DNA of 64,000 bases, taken from Poseidonibacter antarcticus. Lineage in GTDB: Bacteria; Campylobacterota; Campylobacteria; Campylobacterales; Arcobacteraceae. The translations under genes were made by a program, and so were the position numbers. The stretch covers positions 372,001 through 436,000 of the forward strand of contig NZ_RCWF01000002.1 in the NCBI RefSeq assembly GCF_003667345.1, given 5' to 3'. The notes beneath the pieces are model-generated. The model did no database searches and was not told where the DNA came from. It saw only the letters and a list, made by a program, of their open reading frames with translations. Below are positions 8,957 to 17,046 of this stretch, in pieces. Within the stretch, counting starts at the first letter, position 1. Each line of letters opens with the position of its first letter.

Positions 8957-9379
8957 TTATGCTTTTAAATATGCTTCTTTTTCTTTTGCTATTAATATAT
9001 TTGCTAAAAATTCATAAGCAGTACTCCAAGCTTCTTCAACTTCACTTGTGCACGCATCGCCAAGTGTTTGTTTGATAGAAGTTAATAATGCATCTTGAAC
9101 CATAGGATAGTGTTTTGCTTGAATATTTGTTTTAACATGAGTAGCAACCATTGTTTCTAAACCTTTTTGAAGATTTTGTAATTGATCAATATTACTTGCG
9201 TATGCATAAATTGCATTTGCTAATTTTTTTGGTTGGTCATCAGTAGCATCTTTAAATAAAACTTTTGTTTCTGGATATTTTTCAAATAAAATTTTATACA
9301 TTGTTTCTGTAATTTCATCTTTTCTTTCTTTTAACACAGGTGCAGTAGCTTTTATAATATTTTTTGTATTTTCTGTCAT
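8957..9379 (-). CDS. Single-domain haemoglobin (Vgb/Cgb type)
   Basis: A 140-residue myoglobin-like globin without a reductase domain. By alignment from memory with Vitreoscilla haemoglobin, the key residues are the proximal His81, Tyr28 at B10, Gln49 at E7 (D-Q-P-K), and Tyr91 in H-Y-P-M-V. Tyr-B10 and Gln-E7 are typical of globins that dioxygenate NO to nitrate or bind O2 tightly. It is the first gene of a two-gene unit with the Crp/Fnr regulator. A perfect FNR-type box sits at -41.5 relative to its predicted start. The likely role is NO detoxification or low-oxygen protection. Confidence 0.92.
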   Translation of the reverse strand: MTENTKNIIKATAPVLKERKDEITETMYKILFEKYPETKVLFKDATDDQPKKLANAIYAYASNIDQLQNLQKGLETMVATHVKTNIQAKHYPMVQDALLTSIKQTLGDACTSEVEEAWSTAYEFLANILIAKEKEAYLKA

Positions 9380-9402
9380 TATTTGTCCTTTAAATTTTCA
9401 GA

Positions 9403-9444
9403 ATTATAACAGAATAAAAATAGCTATTTATTGATATGCATCAA
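9403..9444 (-). promoter_or_regulatory. Globin promoter with perfect TTGAT-N4-ATCAA box
   Basis: On the minus strand, TATAAT (9408-9403, extended by an upstream TG) predicts a start near 9396. TTGATATGCATCAA, a perfect FNR/Crp-type dyad, occupies 9431-9444 with its centre at -41.5. That is the classic class II activator position. The adjacent regulator has the matching E-x-x-S-R recognition helix. Confidence 0.75.
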
Positions 9445-9531
9445 GATTTTATAATAAAGTTTAAATAAAAACATCTTAGATATAATACAAAAATTCAAAT
9501 ACTATAGAATTTAAATATTATAAGGTTTAAA

Positions 9532-10317
9532 ATGAAAACATACAAATTTATATCATGGAATGTAAACGGAATTAGAGCAGTTGATAAAAAAGAAGCATTA
9601 AAATGGATTGATGAAGCAAACGTTGATTTACTTGGAGTTCAAGAAACAAAATCACAAGTAGAGCAAATTCCTGAAACGATTTTTGAAAAAGATTATAAAA
9701 CTCTTTTTGGTTCACAATCAGCAATAAAAGGACGAAGTGGAACAGCACTTTTTACAGATATTGAGACAACTTGTACTTGTACTTGTCCAAGCGTTGATGT
9801 TCTAGATGAAGGAAGAATAAACGAAGTTCACTTTACTTTAGGAGATAAAGATATTGCATTTTTCAATGTATATTTTCCAAATGGACAAAGTAAAGAAGAA
9901 AGGCTGACTTATAAAATGGAATTTTACGATAGATTTTTAAATCATTGTGAAGAGCTAAAAAAACAAGGCAAATCAATCATTGTTTGTGGTGATGTAAATA
10001 CAGCACATAAAGCAATAGATTTAGCACGACCAAAAGCAAATGAAAAAACATCGGGGTTCTTACCAATGGAGAGAGAATGGATGGATAAATTCTTAGCTCA
10101 TGGATATATTGATACTTTAAGACACGTGATTGGCGATGAACCTGAGCATTATTCATGGTGGTCTTATAGAGCAAATGCAAGAGCAAACAATGTTGGCTGG
10201 AGAATTGACTACTTTTATGTAAGTGATGATTTAAAAGACAATATCAAAGATGCATATATTCTAAATGAAGTTATGGGAAGTGATCACTGCCCTATTGGTT
10301 TAGAAATAGAGTTGTAA
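9532..10317 (+). CDS. xth: Exodeoxyribonuclease III (AP endonuclease)
   Basis: A 261-residue enzyme of the endonuclease/exonuclease/phosphatase fold. It starts K-F-I-S-W-N-V-N-G-I-R-A, has the catalytic Glu in G-V-Q-E-T-K (about residue 39) and G-D-V-N-T-A-H (about 151-157), and ends G-S-D-H-C-P-I-G with the catalytic Asp-His pair. It cuts DNA 5' of abasic sites in base-excision repair and degrades from 3' ends. It has its own promoter (TATAAT near 9481) and a ribosome binding site (TAAGGT). The length is normal for the family. Confidence 0.95.
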   Translation: MKTYKFISWNVNGIRAVDKKEALKWIDEANVDLLGVQETKSQVEQIPETIFEKDYKTLFGSQSAIKGRSGTALFTDIETTCTCTCPSVDVLDEGRINEVHFTLGDKDIAFFNVYFPNGQSKEERLTYKMEFYDRFLNHCEELKKQGKSIIVCGDVNTAHKAIDLARPKANEKTSGFLPMEREWMDKFLAHGYIDTLRHVIGDEPEHYSWWSYRANARANNVGWRIDYFYVSDDLKDNIKDAYILNEVMGSDHCPIGLEIEL

Positions 10318-10325
10318 AACTTTTT

Positions 10326-10364
10326 ATATATAAGTATAATTTATAATAAATCATACTTATATAT
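10326..10364 (+). terminator. Hairpin after xth
   Basis: A 12-bp perfect inverted repeat (ATATATAAGTAT at 10326-10337 and its complement at 10353-10364) with a 15-base AT-rich spacer. The stem is AT-only apart from one pair and the T-run is weak, so termination strength is uncertain. Confidence 0.45.
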
Positions 10365-10408
10365 TATTTCGATTATTAATAATAGTTATTATAATAATAA
10401 AGATTATA

Positions 10409-10570
10409 TTAACTATCCATCTGTAGAGAATGACTTCTAATAAATTTTTCTAAATATATAATTAAATTATCTACAGCTTGGAGAGCAACTTTTTTATCTT
10501 GAAGCAATATAGCCTCCAAAATCATTTTATGTAAGAATTTTACTTCTTCATGATTATCTTTATTTGCATT
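10409..10570 (-). pseudogene. Remnant of a GntR-family (FCD) regulator, C-terminal end
   Basis: The minus strand of this otherwise empty region reads as 53 codons ending in a normal stop. The peptide contains H-K-M-I-L-E-A-I-L-L-Q-D-K-K-V-A-L-Q-A-V, which fits the last helices of FCD-type GntR regulators (H-x-x-I-x-x-A-I-x-x-x-D). It begins directly after an in-frame stop (10571-10573). There is no start codon, no helix-turn-helix and no rest of the ligand domain. It is therefore a decayed gene whose 5' part has been deleted. Confidence 0.65.
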
Positions 10571-10821
10571 TTAATAACCTATGAATTGATAAACGTATTA
10601 TAATCAGATTCCAATTAATAATAATCTAATAAATTATATTTATTAGATTAAGTTTATCAGAAATTAGAATAAAACATATCTTACATCTGTTGAATTATTA
10701 TACAAATAAATAACTGATTTAAATATACTTCTTTATCTTTTTTTACTTTATAACTAAATCTCATCATCTACTATGCTTGTTTTATGTATAATAAAATTAT
10801 AAAAATTTTAAAAAGAATAGA
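10571..10821. other. Gene-free AT-rich stretch upstream of the MFS gene
   Basis: About 250 bp with no convincing open frame. It contains one striking element, a perfect 12-bp inverted repeat at 10622-10650, and presumably the promoter of the MFS gene near its right end. It was probably the locus of the deleted GntR gene. Confidence 0.5.
10622..10650. repeat. Perfect 12-bp inverted repeat, 5-base loop
   Basis: TAATCTAATAAA at 10622-10633 and its exact complement at 10639-10650, separated by TTATA. It lies between a GntR remnant and an MFS transporter. It may be an operator of the lost regulator or a hairpin. No gene end is next to it, so a terminator role is less likely. Confidence 0.6.
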
Positions 10822-11958
10822 ATGAAAAAATTTGATTTATTTATTTTAGTATACTGTATTATAATTGTTTTATCTGTAATGTATGCTACCCAGCCCTTAC
10901 AGCCTTTACTTGCAAAAGAATTTGATATATCAATAACAAAAGCTTCACAATTTACAGCAGTTATCATGCTTTTTCTTGCATTATCTCCTATCATATATGG
11001 ATATATTTTAGAAAAAATAAATGCAAAAAAAATGTTAATAAATTCTTCATTAATATTATTTGTAACTAATATCTTTTTAGGTCTTTCAACTACTTATGAG
11101 TTTTTTATATTTTTTAGAACTATAGAAGCTTTAGTAGTTCCTGCCATATTAACTTCATTAATGAGTATTTTGGCAAATATGGATAAAGAAAATATTAAGT
11201 TTAATATGTCTATTTATGTTGCAGCAACAGTATTTGGAGGACTTGTTGGAAGAGTATTCTCAGGTTTTATTGCAACAAATTTTTCATATCAATATGTTTT
11301 CTATTCACTTTCTTTTGCCATTTTGGTATCAATTTATTTTATAAATAAATTAACATATGAAGGAGAAGCTACTATTGTTAAAGCAAAACTTTATGATGTA
11401 ATTGAAATTTTAAAAGATAAAAGATTTATTACGATATATCTTTTAATGTTTTGTGTATTCTTTGTATTTGCAGGAGTATTAAATGTATTACCATTTAGAT
11501 TAAAAGAGATTTCAAATGATATTTCAGAATTCCAAATTTCACTTTTATATTTAGGTTATGGAATGGGAATTCTTGTTTCTTTGAATTCAAAAAGAATTAT
11601 TAAATTTTTTAAGAATGAAATAAATACTATTTTATTTGGTCTTGGTCTTTTTCTATTTATAACAGTATTTTTATCGATTCCTAATGTAATGGTTATGTTT
11701 GGTTTAATATTTCTTTTTTGTTTAGGAATGTTTACCGTTCATACTATTAGTACAGGACTAGCAAATTCATTAAGAAACTCACAAAAGTCTTTAACATCGG
11801 GAATGTATTTAACATTCTATTATTTAGGTGGAGCAGTTGGATCTTTTATTCCTTCAATTATTTATGAAAAATTTGGTTGGAATATTGTGCTTTATCTTTT
11901 TTGTATCATATTATGTATGGTTTTAATATTAATTTTTTATAGAAGGAAAATTTTTTAG
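10822..11958 (+). CDS. Major facilitator superfamily transporter
   Basis: A 378-residue inner-membrane protein with about 12 membrane helices. The T-Q-P-L-Q-P-L-L stretch in helix 1 (about residues 24-31) and G-G-L-V-G-R-V-F-S-G-F in helix 5 (about 136-146) resemble the YnfM-like group of MFS exporters. The sequence shows no substrate-defining motif. It is a single-gene unit and lies about 250 bp after the remnant of a GntR regulator that may once have controlled it. Confidence 0.85.
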   Translation: MKKFDLFILVYCIIIVLSVMYATQPLQPLLAKEFDISITKASQFTAVIMLFLALSPIIYGYILEKINAKKMLINSSLILFVTNIFLGLSTTYEFFIFFRTIEALVVPAILTSLMSILANMDKENIKFNMSIYVAATVFGGLVGRVFSGFIATNFSYQYVFYSLSFAILVSIYFINKLTYEGEATIVKAKLYDVIEILKDKRFITIYLLMFCVFFVFAGVLNVLPFRLKEISNDISEFQISLLYLGYGMGILVSLNSKRIIKFFKNEINTILFGLGLFLFITVFLSIPNVMVMFGLIFLFCLGMFTVHTISTGLANSLRNSQKSLTSGMYLTFYYLGGAVGSFIPSIIYEKFGWNIVLYLFCIILCMVLILIFYRRKIF

Positions 11959-11998
11959 AAACTACAAAAGAATAAAAAGTACAATATTCTTACCCTTT

Positions 11999-13093
11999 CT
12001 AATAATTATCAAGCAAGCTATTGATTCTTCTATTTGCTTGAACTATTCTATCTATTGATATTTGCTTATTTTCTACTTGTTTATAAATTGTATTTATTAT
12101 TTCTTCTAGCTGAACTGGTTTTGCTAATTGGTTTGCAAATAAAAGCATATCTACACCTGAATTTATAGCTAGGCTTACTGTTTGTTCTAATGTATAATGC
12201 TTTGAGATTGCTCTCATTTGTAAGTCATCTGTTACTAAAACGCCTTTAAATCCTAATTTATTTCGTAAAAGTTTTGTATTAATATTTTTTGATAAAGTTG
12301 CTGGATATATTGGGTCTAAAAACTTATTAAAAACATGTGCTGTCATTATCATATGGGCTTGATTGTTTTTGATTAAGTATTTATATGGTTCAAGTTCTAC
12401 GCTATCCCAAGTATTTGAAATATCTACGAAACCTTTATGAGAATCACCTAAAGATGAACCATGACCTGGGAAATGTTTTAAAACAGATATTACATTTTGT
12501 TTTTTTAATTCATCTATAAATACAGAAGAATACTCTACTACTTTTTTAGGATCTTTTCCAAATGAACGCCCTAGTTTTACAATTACTGTATTGTCTGGAT
12601 TGATATTTAGGTCAACTACTGGTGCAAAGTCTATATTTATTCCATTTGTATTTAGCATTTTTCCTAAGTTGCTATAAATACCTCTTGCAAATGATATATC
12701 TTTTGTAGAAACATCTTTTGCTTTTGGTATTGACATAAAACCATTTTTAGTATTTAATCTTTGAACAATTCCACCTTCTTGGTCTATTGCTATTAAAAGT
12801 TTAGTTTTATTTATACTTTGTAATTGTTTTGTTAGATTTTGAACTTGTTTTGGGTTTTTGATATTTTTTATTTTCTTTTTATTATTTGGGTCTTTATCAA
12901 AAAGAATAACTCCACCTAAATCATATTTTTTTATATCTTGATATATTTTAGAATTAGCATCAATACTTTCACCTTTAAAACCTAAAATAACCATTTTGGC
13001 AATCATCTTTTCGATTTGTTGTTTTGAATATGTGTCATTAGCAGAAAAAAGTAGAGTACTTAATAAACTTAATAACAGAAATTTCTTTATCAT
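11999..13093 (-). CDS. Secreted glycoside hydrolase family 3, beta-N-acetylhexosaminidase-like
   Basis: A 364-residue protein with a Sec signal peptide (cut about residue 18, L-F-S-A). The GH3 TIM-barrel domain carries the NagZ signature K-H-F-P-G-H-G (about residues 206-212) with a downstream D-S-H-K loop that holds the catalytic His. The nucleophile Asp is in V-T-D-D-L-Q-M (about 279-285). NagZ enzymes remove GlcNAc from muropeptides during cell-wall recycling. Many are cytoplasmic, so the clear export signal here suggests a periplasmic or outer-membrane wall-turnover role, as in other Campylobacterota. Confidence 0.88.
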   Translation of the reverse strand: MIKKFLLLSLLSTLLFSANDTYSKQQIEKMIAKMVILGFKGESIDANSKIYQDIKKYDLGGVILFDKDPNNKKKIKNIKNPKQVQNLTKQLQSINKTKLLIAIDQEGGIVQRLNTKNGFMSIPKAKDVSTKDISFARGIYSNLGKMLNTNGINIDFAPVVDLNINPDNTVIVKLGRSFGKDPKKVVEYSSVFIDELKKQNVISVLKHFPGHGSSLGDSHKGFVDISNTWDSVELEPYKYLIKNNQAHMIMTAHVFNKFLDPIYPATLSKNINTKLLRNKLGFKGVLVTDDLQMRAISKHYTLEQTVSLAINSGVDMLLFANQLAKPVQLEEIINTIYKQVENKQISIDRIVQANRRINSLLDNY

Positions 13094-13258
13094 TTTTTCT
13101 TCTTTAAATTAAAATTTATGGGAGTATAACAAAATATTACTAACTATTCGTCTAATAAATAAACCTAAAATATATATAATTTAAAGAAAAAGACTATATT
13201 TTATTGACATTATAAATAAAAAATGATAGTATTTCACAAATAAACAAAAGGAGACAAT

Positions 13259-13408
13259 ATGTCTAAAAAAGAAAAAGAATTAAAAGCAAAGAAAAAATTA
13301 GCTAAAAAAACTGCCAAAAAAGTAAGTAAGAAAAAAGTAGCTAAAAAAGCTCCTAAGAAAACTGCTAAAAAAGCAAAAAGCAAAAAAGTTTCTAAAAAAA
13401 AGAAATAG
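13259..13408 (+). CDS. Lysine/alanine-rich histone H1-like small protein
   Basis: A 49-codon gene made almost only of Lys, Ala, Ser, Val and Thr, with repeated K-K-x-A-K-K blocks and no hydrophobic core. It has a strong ribosome binding site (AAAAGGAGA, six bases before ATG) and is followed eleven bases after its stop by an 11-bp perfect hairpin, so it is a real transcription unit. The composition matches the basic tails of histone H1-like bacterial DNA-binding proteins. It probably binds nucleic acid through charge. It lies close to a second lysine-rich gene at 13556. Confidence 0.7.
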   Translation: MSKKEKELKAKKKLAKKTAKKVSKKKVAKKAPKKTAKKAKSKKVSKKKK

Positions 13409-13418
13409 TTAATTCACA

Positions 13419-13448
13419 AAAAGTATAAGGGTTTTCTCTTATACTTTT
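13419..13448 (+). terminator. Terminator of the lysine-rich 49-aa gene
   Basis: AAAAGTATAAG at 13419-13429 pairs exactly with CTTATACTTTT at 13438-13448 across an 8-base loop. Confidence 0.75.
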
Positions 13449-13555
13449 CCTACTAATTTATATAAATCCTAACTTAAACTCTAAAAAAATCATCTTTTAT
13501 ACCAATTATCACTAAAAAGAGATATAATCACACAATTATTATATGAGGAGACACA

Positions 13556-13810
13556 ATGTCACACGAAGAAGAAATAGAAATAGAATTAGAAGAAATTCAA
13601 GAAGAAACTCAAGCTGAAATCATACCAACTCCAGCTGTTGAGAAAAAAAGCTATGAAGTTGTAAAAAAACAAAGAAAACCAAAGATTACAAAACTTAATA
13701 AAAAAAGAAAAGCGAAAAAAGAAGATAAAAAAGCTTTTGAAAAAAGAAAAGAAGCAAAAAAGAAAAAAGCTAAGAAAAAATCTAAATTAAAAAAGAATCA
13801 TAATAAATAG
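13556..13810 (+). CDS. Bipolar charged protein: acidic N-terminus, lysine-rich C-terminus
   Basis: An 84-residue protein with a sharply split charge. Residues 1-22 are mostly Glu, and residues 36-84 are mostly Lys with some Arg and Ala. There is a short Pro/Thr linker (about 23-30). It has no hydrophobic core, so it is probably disordered until bound. The ribosome binding site is strong (GAGGAGA). It has its own promoter region and a 12-bp terminator hairpin. The basic tail resembles nucleic-acid- or ribosome-binding tails. I do not recognise a family. Confidence 0.65.
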   Translation: MSHEEEIEIELEEIQEETQAEIIPTPAVEKKSYEVVKKQRKPKITKLNKKRKAKKEDKKAFEKRKEAKKKKAKKKSKLKKNHNK

Positions 13811-13823
13811 TCTTTTTAACTTA

Positions 13824-13853
13824 TACAAAAGAATTTTATATAATTCTTTTGTA
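13824..13853. terminator. Hairpin between convergent lysine-rich and PsiE genes
   Basis: Perfect 12-bp inverted repeat, TACAAAAGAATT at 13824-13835 and complement at 13842-13853, with a 6-base loop. It can serve both converging units. Confidence 0.75.
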
Positions 13854-13875
13854 TTTTATAAGTTTAAAATTTAAG

Positions 13876-14304
13876 CTAGTCTTCTTCTATATGTTTTTCT
13901 TTTCTACCAAACATATATCTTTGAGAAGTTCTAACAGATAAAAATCTCACCCCTAATAAAAATATAATTACACCTGATAAAACAAATAAATTTAAATTTA
14001 TAGGACTTGAAAAAAGATCCGCCATCGTTGCTAGATTTTCTTTATTTACTTTTACAACATTTACAATAAACTCTCTTAATGCAAGAATTATAAAAGCATC
14101 TACAAGTAAAGATAAAGCAACTCTTTCTTCTCTTATGTAGTTTACAACAGCTCTTACAATTTCTAAAAAAATTATAAAATAAAGCATATATATAATAAAA
14201 TCCATTAACATATTAGTAGCAAGTGCAATCAAAAATAATACACTTGCAATTGATAATTCTATATATAATTTATCTTTAAAAAAATTCAATATTGTATATT
14301 TCAT
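13876..14304 (-). CDS. PsiE-family inner-membrane protein
   Basis: A 142-residue protein with four hydrophobic segments (about residues 16-35, 36-58, 65-85 and 104-124). It carries the PsiE-family features E-I-V-R-A-V and the basic/acidic loop R-E-E-R-V-A-L-S-L-L-V-D-A. E. coli PsiE is phosphate-starvation-inducible with unknown function. It is the last gene of a four-gene minus-strand unit with an ADP-ribosylglycohydrolase-like protein, a DUF4139 protein and a J-protein. Confidence 0.75.
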   Translation of the reverse strand: MKYTILNFFKDKLYIELSIASVLFLIALATNMLMDFIIYMLYFIIFLEIVRAVVNYIREERVALSLLVDAFIILALREFIVNVVKVNKENLATMADLFSSPINLNLFVLSGVIIFLLGVRFLSVRTSQRYMFGRKEKHIEED

Positions 14305-14317
14305 ATTTTTCCTTATT

Positions 14318-15175
14318 TTAAATCTCTACTTTTATTGCCAACCAATTTTTTGGTATTTGTGTAATAGATTTATTACTCATAAAAATTACTGAAGCAATCA
14401 TTGCTCTAGAACTAGAATCACCACCTGCTTTTGCATTGTTTATTAACATATCTTTTAAGTTTGTATATTTACTTAGAAGGTGAATTATTCCTGAGAATCC
14501 TTCATCAATATCACAAGCTGGACCAAATTCTCTTATTGTTTCAAATGTATCTTTATCTTTTGAGGCAATTCCTCTATTTACAAAATTTTTAATATCTTCA
14601 CTACTTTGTTCTTTTAGACTTACTAGAGTTTCTTCAATATCTTTTCCATCTAAACATTCAAGTAAAACTTTTGCAAAGAAATTAGAAGCATTTATTGCTT
14701 TTGTAGAATTATGTGTAAGTTTTACAAATTTTTCTACATTTTCAAGAAACTCTTCTTTTGATTTTGAAACTAATAATAATGGTGTAATTCTTCCAATTAT
14801 TGATAAATCAGTAGACTTTGAACCGCTTGGAACCACATCATTTTTGATATTTTCTAGTGTTTCTCTTGTAGCCCCATCAATATAACCATTATATGAAGCC
14901 ATTTTTTCTTGCCAATACTTTAAATACTCATTTTCATCAAATGTTTCTTTGTCTTCTAAGAATTTATATAACCAATAAGTTTGGTCACCATAGTGAGTAA
15001 ATTCTCCTGCAACTTTACCTTTATGCCAAACAGATAAAGGAGTGTTTAACTCATCCCAATTTATTGAAGGGTCTTTTAATTGTTTTTCATCATAAACCCA
15101 ATGAGCACCTAGAGAGTATGCATCTGCTATTAAAGATGTTAAAATTAATTCTTTTATTTTTTTTCTATCAAACAT
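14318..15175 (-). CDS. ADP-ribosylglycohydrolase-like protein with altered metal motifs
   Basis: A 285-residue all-helical protein of the ADP-ribosylglycohydrolase (DraG/ARH) superfamily, recognised from the start S-L-I-A-D-A-Y-S-L-G-A-H and the late glycine-Asp motif. In active ARH enzymes the two magnesium sites use T-D-D-T and D-x-D-T type motifs. Here the first reads H-Y-G-D-Q-T (residues 61-66) and the second G-G-D-S-S-S-R (251-257), so several acidic ligands are missing. This looks like the J1-crystallin-like branch, whose activity is unclear. It lies 13 bp after the DUF4139 gene in the same unit. Confidence 0.75.
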   Translation of the reverse strand: MFDRKKIKELILTSLIADAYSLGAHWVYDEKQLKDPSINWDELNTPLSVWHKGKVAGEFTHYGDQTYWLYKFLEDKETFDENEYLKYWQEKMASYNGYIDGATRETLENIKNDVVPSGSKSTDLSIIGRITPLLLVSKSKEEFLENVEKFVKLTHNSTKAINASNFFAKVLLECLDGKDIEETLVSLKEQSSEDIKNFVNRGIASKDKDTFETIREFGPACDIDEGFSGIIHLLSKYTNLKDMLINNAKAGGDSSSRAMIASVIFMSNKSITQIPKNWLAIKVEI

Positions 15176-15188
15176 ATTTGTATTTCCT

Positions 15189-16652
15189 TTATTTTTTATA
15201 AGGTTTTTCTATAATATATCCAAATTCAAGTGTTGTTTTTGAACTTGGTTTTAAAGTAATATCATAGCTAAGTTTTCCATTATCTTCTTTTTTTGTGTAG
15301 TTAATGTTGGAAATTAATTTTACTTTAATATCTTCGTGTTTACTAAGAGGTATTCTTTCAATTAAAGTAATAGTTTTTTCTTCATTTGAATTATTTGTAA
15401 TTGTATATTTCCATAGTTTTTCAGTTTTGATTTTTGACATAGAAAAGAATGGTTCTTCTTTCATATCTTTTATTAAATCTTTTTTTACATCAATAAAACT
15501 ATCAATTCCTAAATAAAGTGAACTTTCTTCATCTTTTTTGATTTGATTTATATAAGATTGTCCCACATAAACCTCATCCAAATAAAACTTAGTATTTTGA
15601 CTACTGTATAATTTATCACTTTTAAAATCTACTTTATAAAATGCATTTGAACTTGCATATCCATCTACTTCTATTTTATTTTTTGTTTTATACTTGTCTT
15701 TTGAAAAAGTTACAGCATTTTTAACGCCACTTTTTAGGCTAATATTCGAAGCTTTGAAAAAAGCTTTTGTAGTAGTTTCATTATATGAAAAACTTGGTGC
15801 TACTCTAAGATTAGTTTTCATCATTTTTATAGGAGCAGCTTCCATCGTTACCATATCTGCTTGTGCTTTTTTCATTAAAATAGGTTCTTGAATATCTAAG
15901 TATTCTGCTTTGAAAGTTTGTGGTTTAACTGCATTTGCATAATTGTAAGTATACATATTTATATCAATATTTTCAAAATCATTCCCAGAACTTTGTGTTA
16001 TAAATGATTTGTTTTTGATTTCTAAGTTTTTTTCTTTTGAATCTAAATTTACTTCATAAAAACTATTTTTTGAAATATTAAAAGTAGGATAAGAAACTAG
16101 TAATTTAGAATCTCCTGAACAACTTGCATCATAATTTAATTTTGAGTAAACATTTGAATTTTTTTTATTTATTAATTGTGCTAATTCTTGGTTTAAACTT
16201 GTTAGTTCTTCTTGTAATTTATAGATTTTATTATAATTTGCTTCTATTTCTTTTTGTGTATATGTTGATACTTCTTTTATATTTTTCAAGTTTACTGCAT
16301 CTTTTTCAAACTTTATAGAACTTAGATTTGTTATTACATTTTTTACACTTGTTATTTCATTTGTTTTAAAAGCGATTTTTTGTTTATACTCTTTGATTTT
16401 TGATGATAAACTATCATTTGAGTAATTTTCAGAGATTACTGATACATTTGATATTTTGCAATTTGAATTATTTACAAACCTAATATCTTCAAATCTAACT
16501 TTTCCGATTAAGTCCACGCTATTTAGACTTGTATTTAATTCCTGATTTATAAATGTTTTATTTTTATAAATATCTAGACTTTTTACATTTATATTTGCAA
16601 AGGCAACTGTACTTAAAATTATTGATGATATTGCTATATTTATTTTTTTCAT
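15189..16652 (-). CDS. Exported DUF4139-domain protein with coiled coil
   Basis: A 487-residue protein with a Sec signal peptide (cut near Ala18). The N-terminal part (about residues 25-80) is followed by a long coiled coil (about 85-165, heptads rich in Leu, Lys, Glu and Asn) and a beta-rich C-terminal DUF4139 domain (about 200-485). This architecture matches 'mucoidy inhibitor A'-like proteins of unknown biochemical function, which are envelope-associated. It lies five bases after the small J-protein gene and thirteen before the ARH-like gene, so the genes are certainly co-transcribed. Confidence 0.75.
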   Translation of the reverse strand: MKKINIAISSIILSTVAFANINVKSLDIYKNKTFINQELNTSLNSVDLIGKVRFEDIRFVNNSNCKISNVSVISENYSNDSLSSKIKEYKQKIAFKTNEITSVKNVITNLSSIKFEKDAVNLKNIKEVSTYTQKEIEANYNKIYKLQEELTSLNQELAQLINKKNSNVYSKLNYDASCSGDSKLLVSYPTFNISKNSFYEVNLDSKEKNLEIKNKSFITQSSGNDFENIDINMYTYNYANAVKPQTFKAEYLDIQEPILMKKAQADMVTMEAAPIKMMKTNLRVAPSFSYNETTTKAFFKASNISLKSGVKNAVTFSKDKYKTKNKIEVDGYASSNAFYKVDFKSDKLYSSQNTKFYLDEVYVGQSYINQIKKDEESSLYLGIDSFIDVKKDLIKDMKEEPFFSMSKIKTEKLWKYTITNNSNEEKTITLIERIPLSKHEDIKVKLISNINYTKKEDNGKLSYDITLKPSSKTTLEFGYIIEKPYKK

Positions 16653-16657
16653 TATTT

Positions 16658-16924
16658 TTACCTATTCCAATTTTTATAATTTGTAAATGATGGAAACTGT
16701 TTTAAAAACTCTTCTTTTTCAAAAGAGTAAGAATAAGAATCTATATATTCACATAATAAATCATATGATTCTTTTATTTCCAAAAACTTCTGTGTACTTC
16801 CCTCTTCCATATCTGGATGATATTTTTTTGAAAGTTTTAAGTACTTTTTCTTTAAATCTTTTTTCGATAATCGTGTTAATATACCTAATGTATTAACAGC
16901 TTTTTCAAATTCTTCATAATCCAT
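16658..16924 (-). CDS. Small J-domain protein
   Basis: An 88-residue protein that is mostly a J domain (about residues 8-60) with the essential H-P-D tripeptide at residues 36-38. J proteins stimulate the ATPase of DnaK (Hsp70) and bring it to a client. No zinc-finger or substrate domain follows, only a charged and aromatic tail. It is the first gene of the J-protein / DUF4139 / ARH-like / PsiE unit, so its client may be one of those proteins (inference). Confidence 0.85.
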   Translation of the reverse strand: MDYEEFEKAVNTLGILTRLSKKDLKKKYLKLSKKYHPDMEEGSTQKFLEIKESYDLLCEYIDSYSYSFEKEEFLKQFPSFTNYKNWNR

Positions 16925-17046
16925 AAAATATTCCTTTAATTATAAACAACATTCTACAATATTTTTTTTAAAGCAAAATAGTATGCTATGATTGTGCAAT
17001 TATTGTAAAATAAAATTTAAAATTTAAATTAATAAAAAGGATTTTT

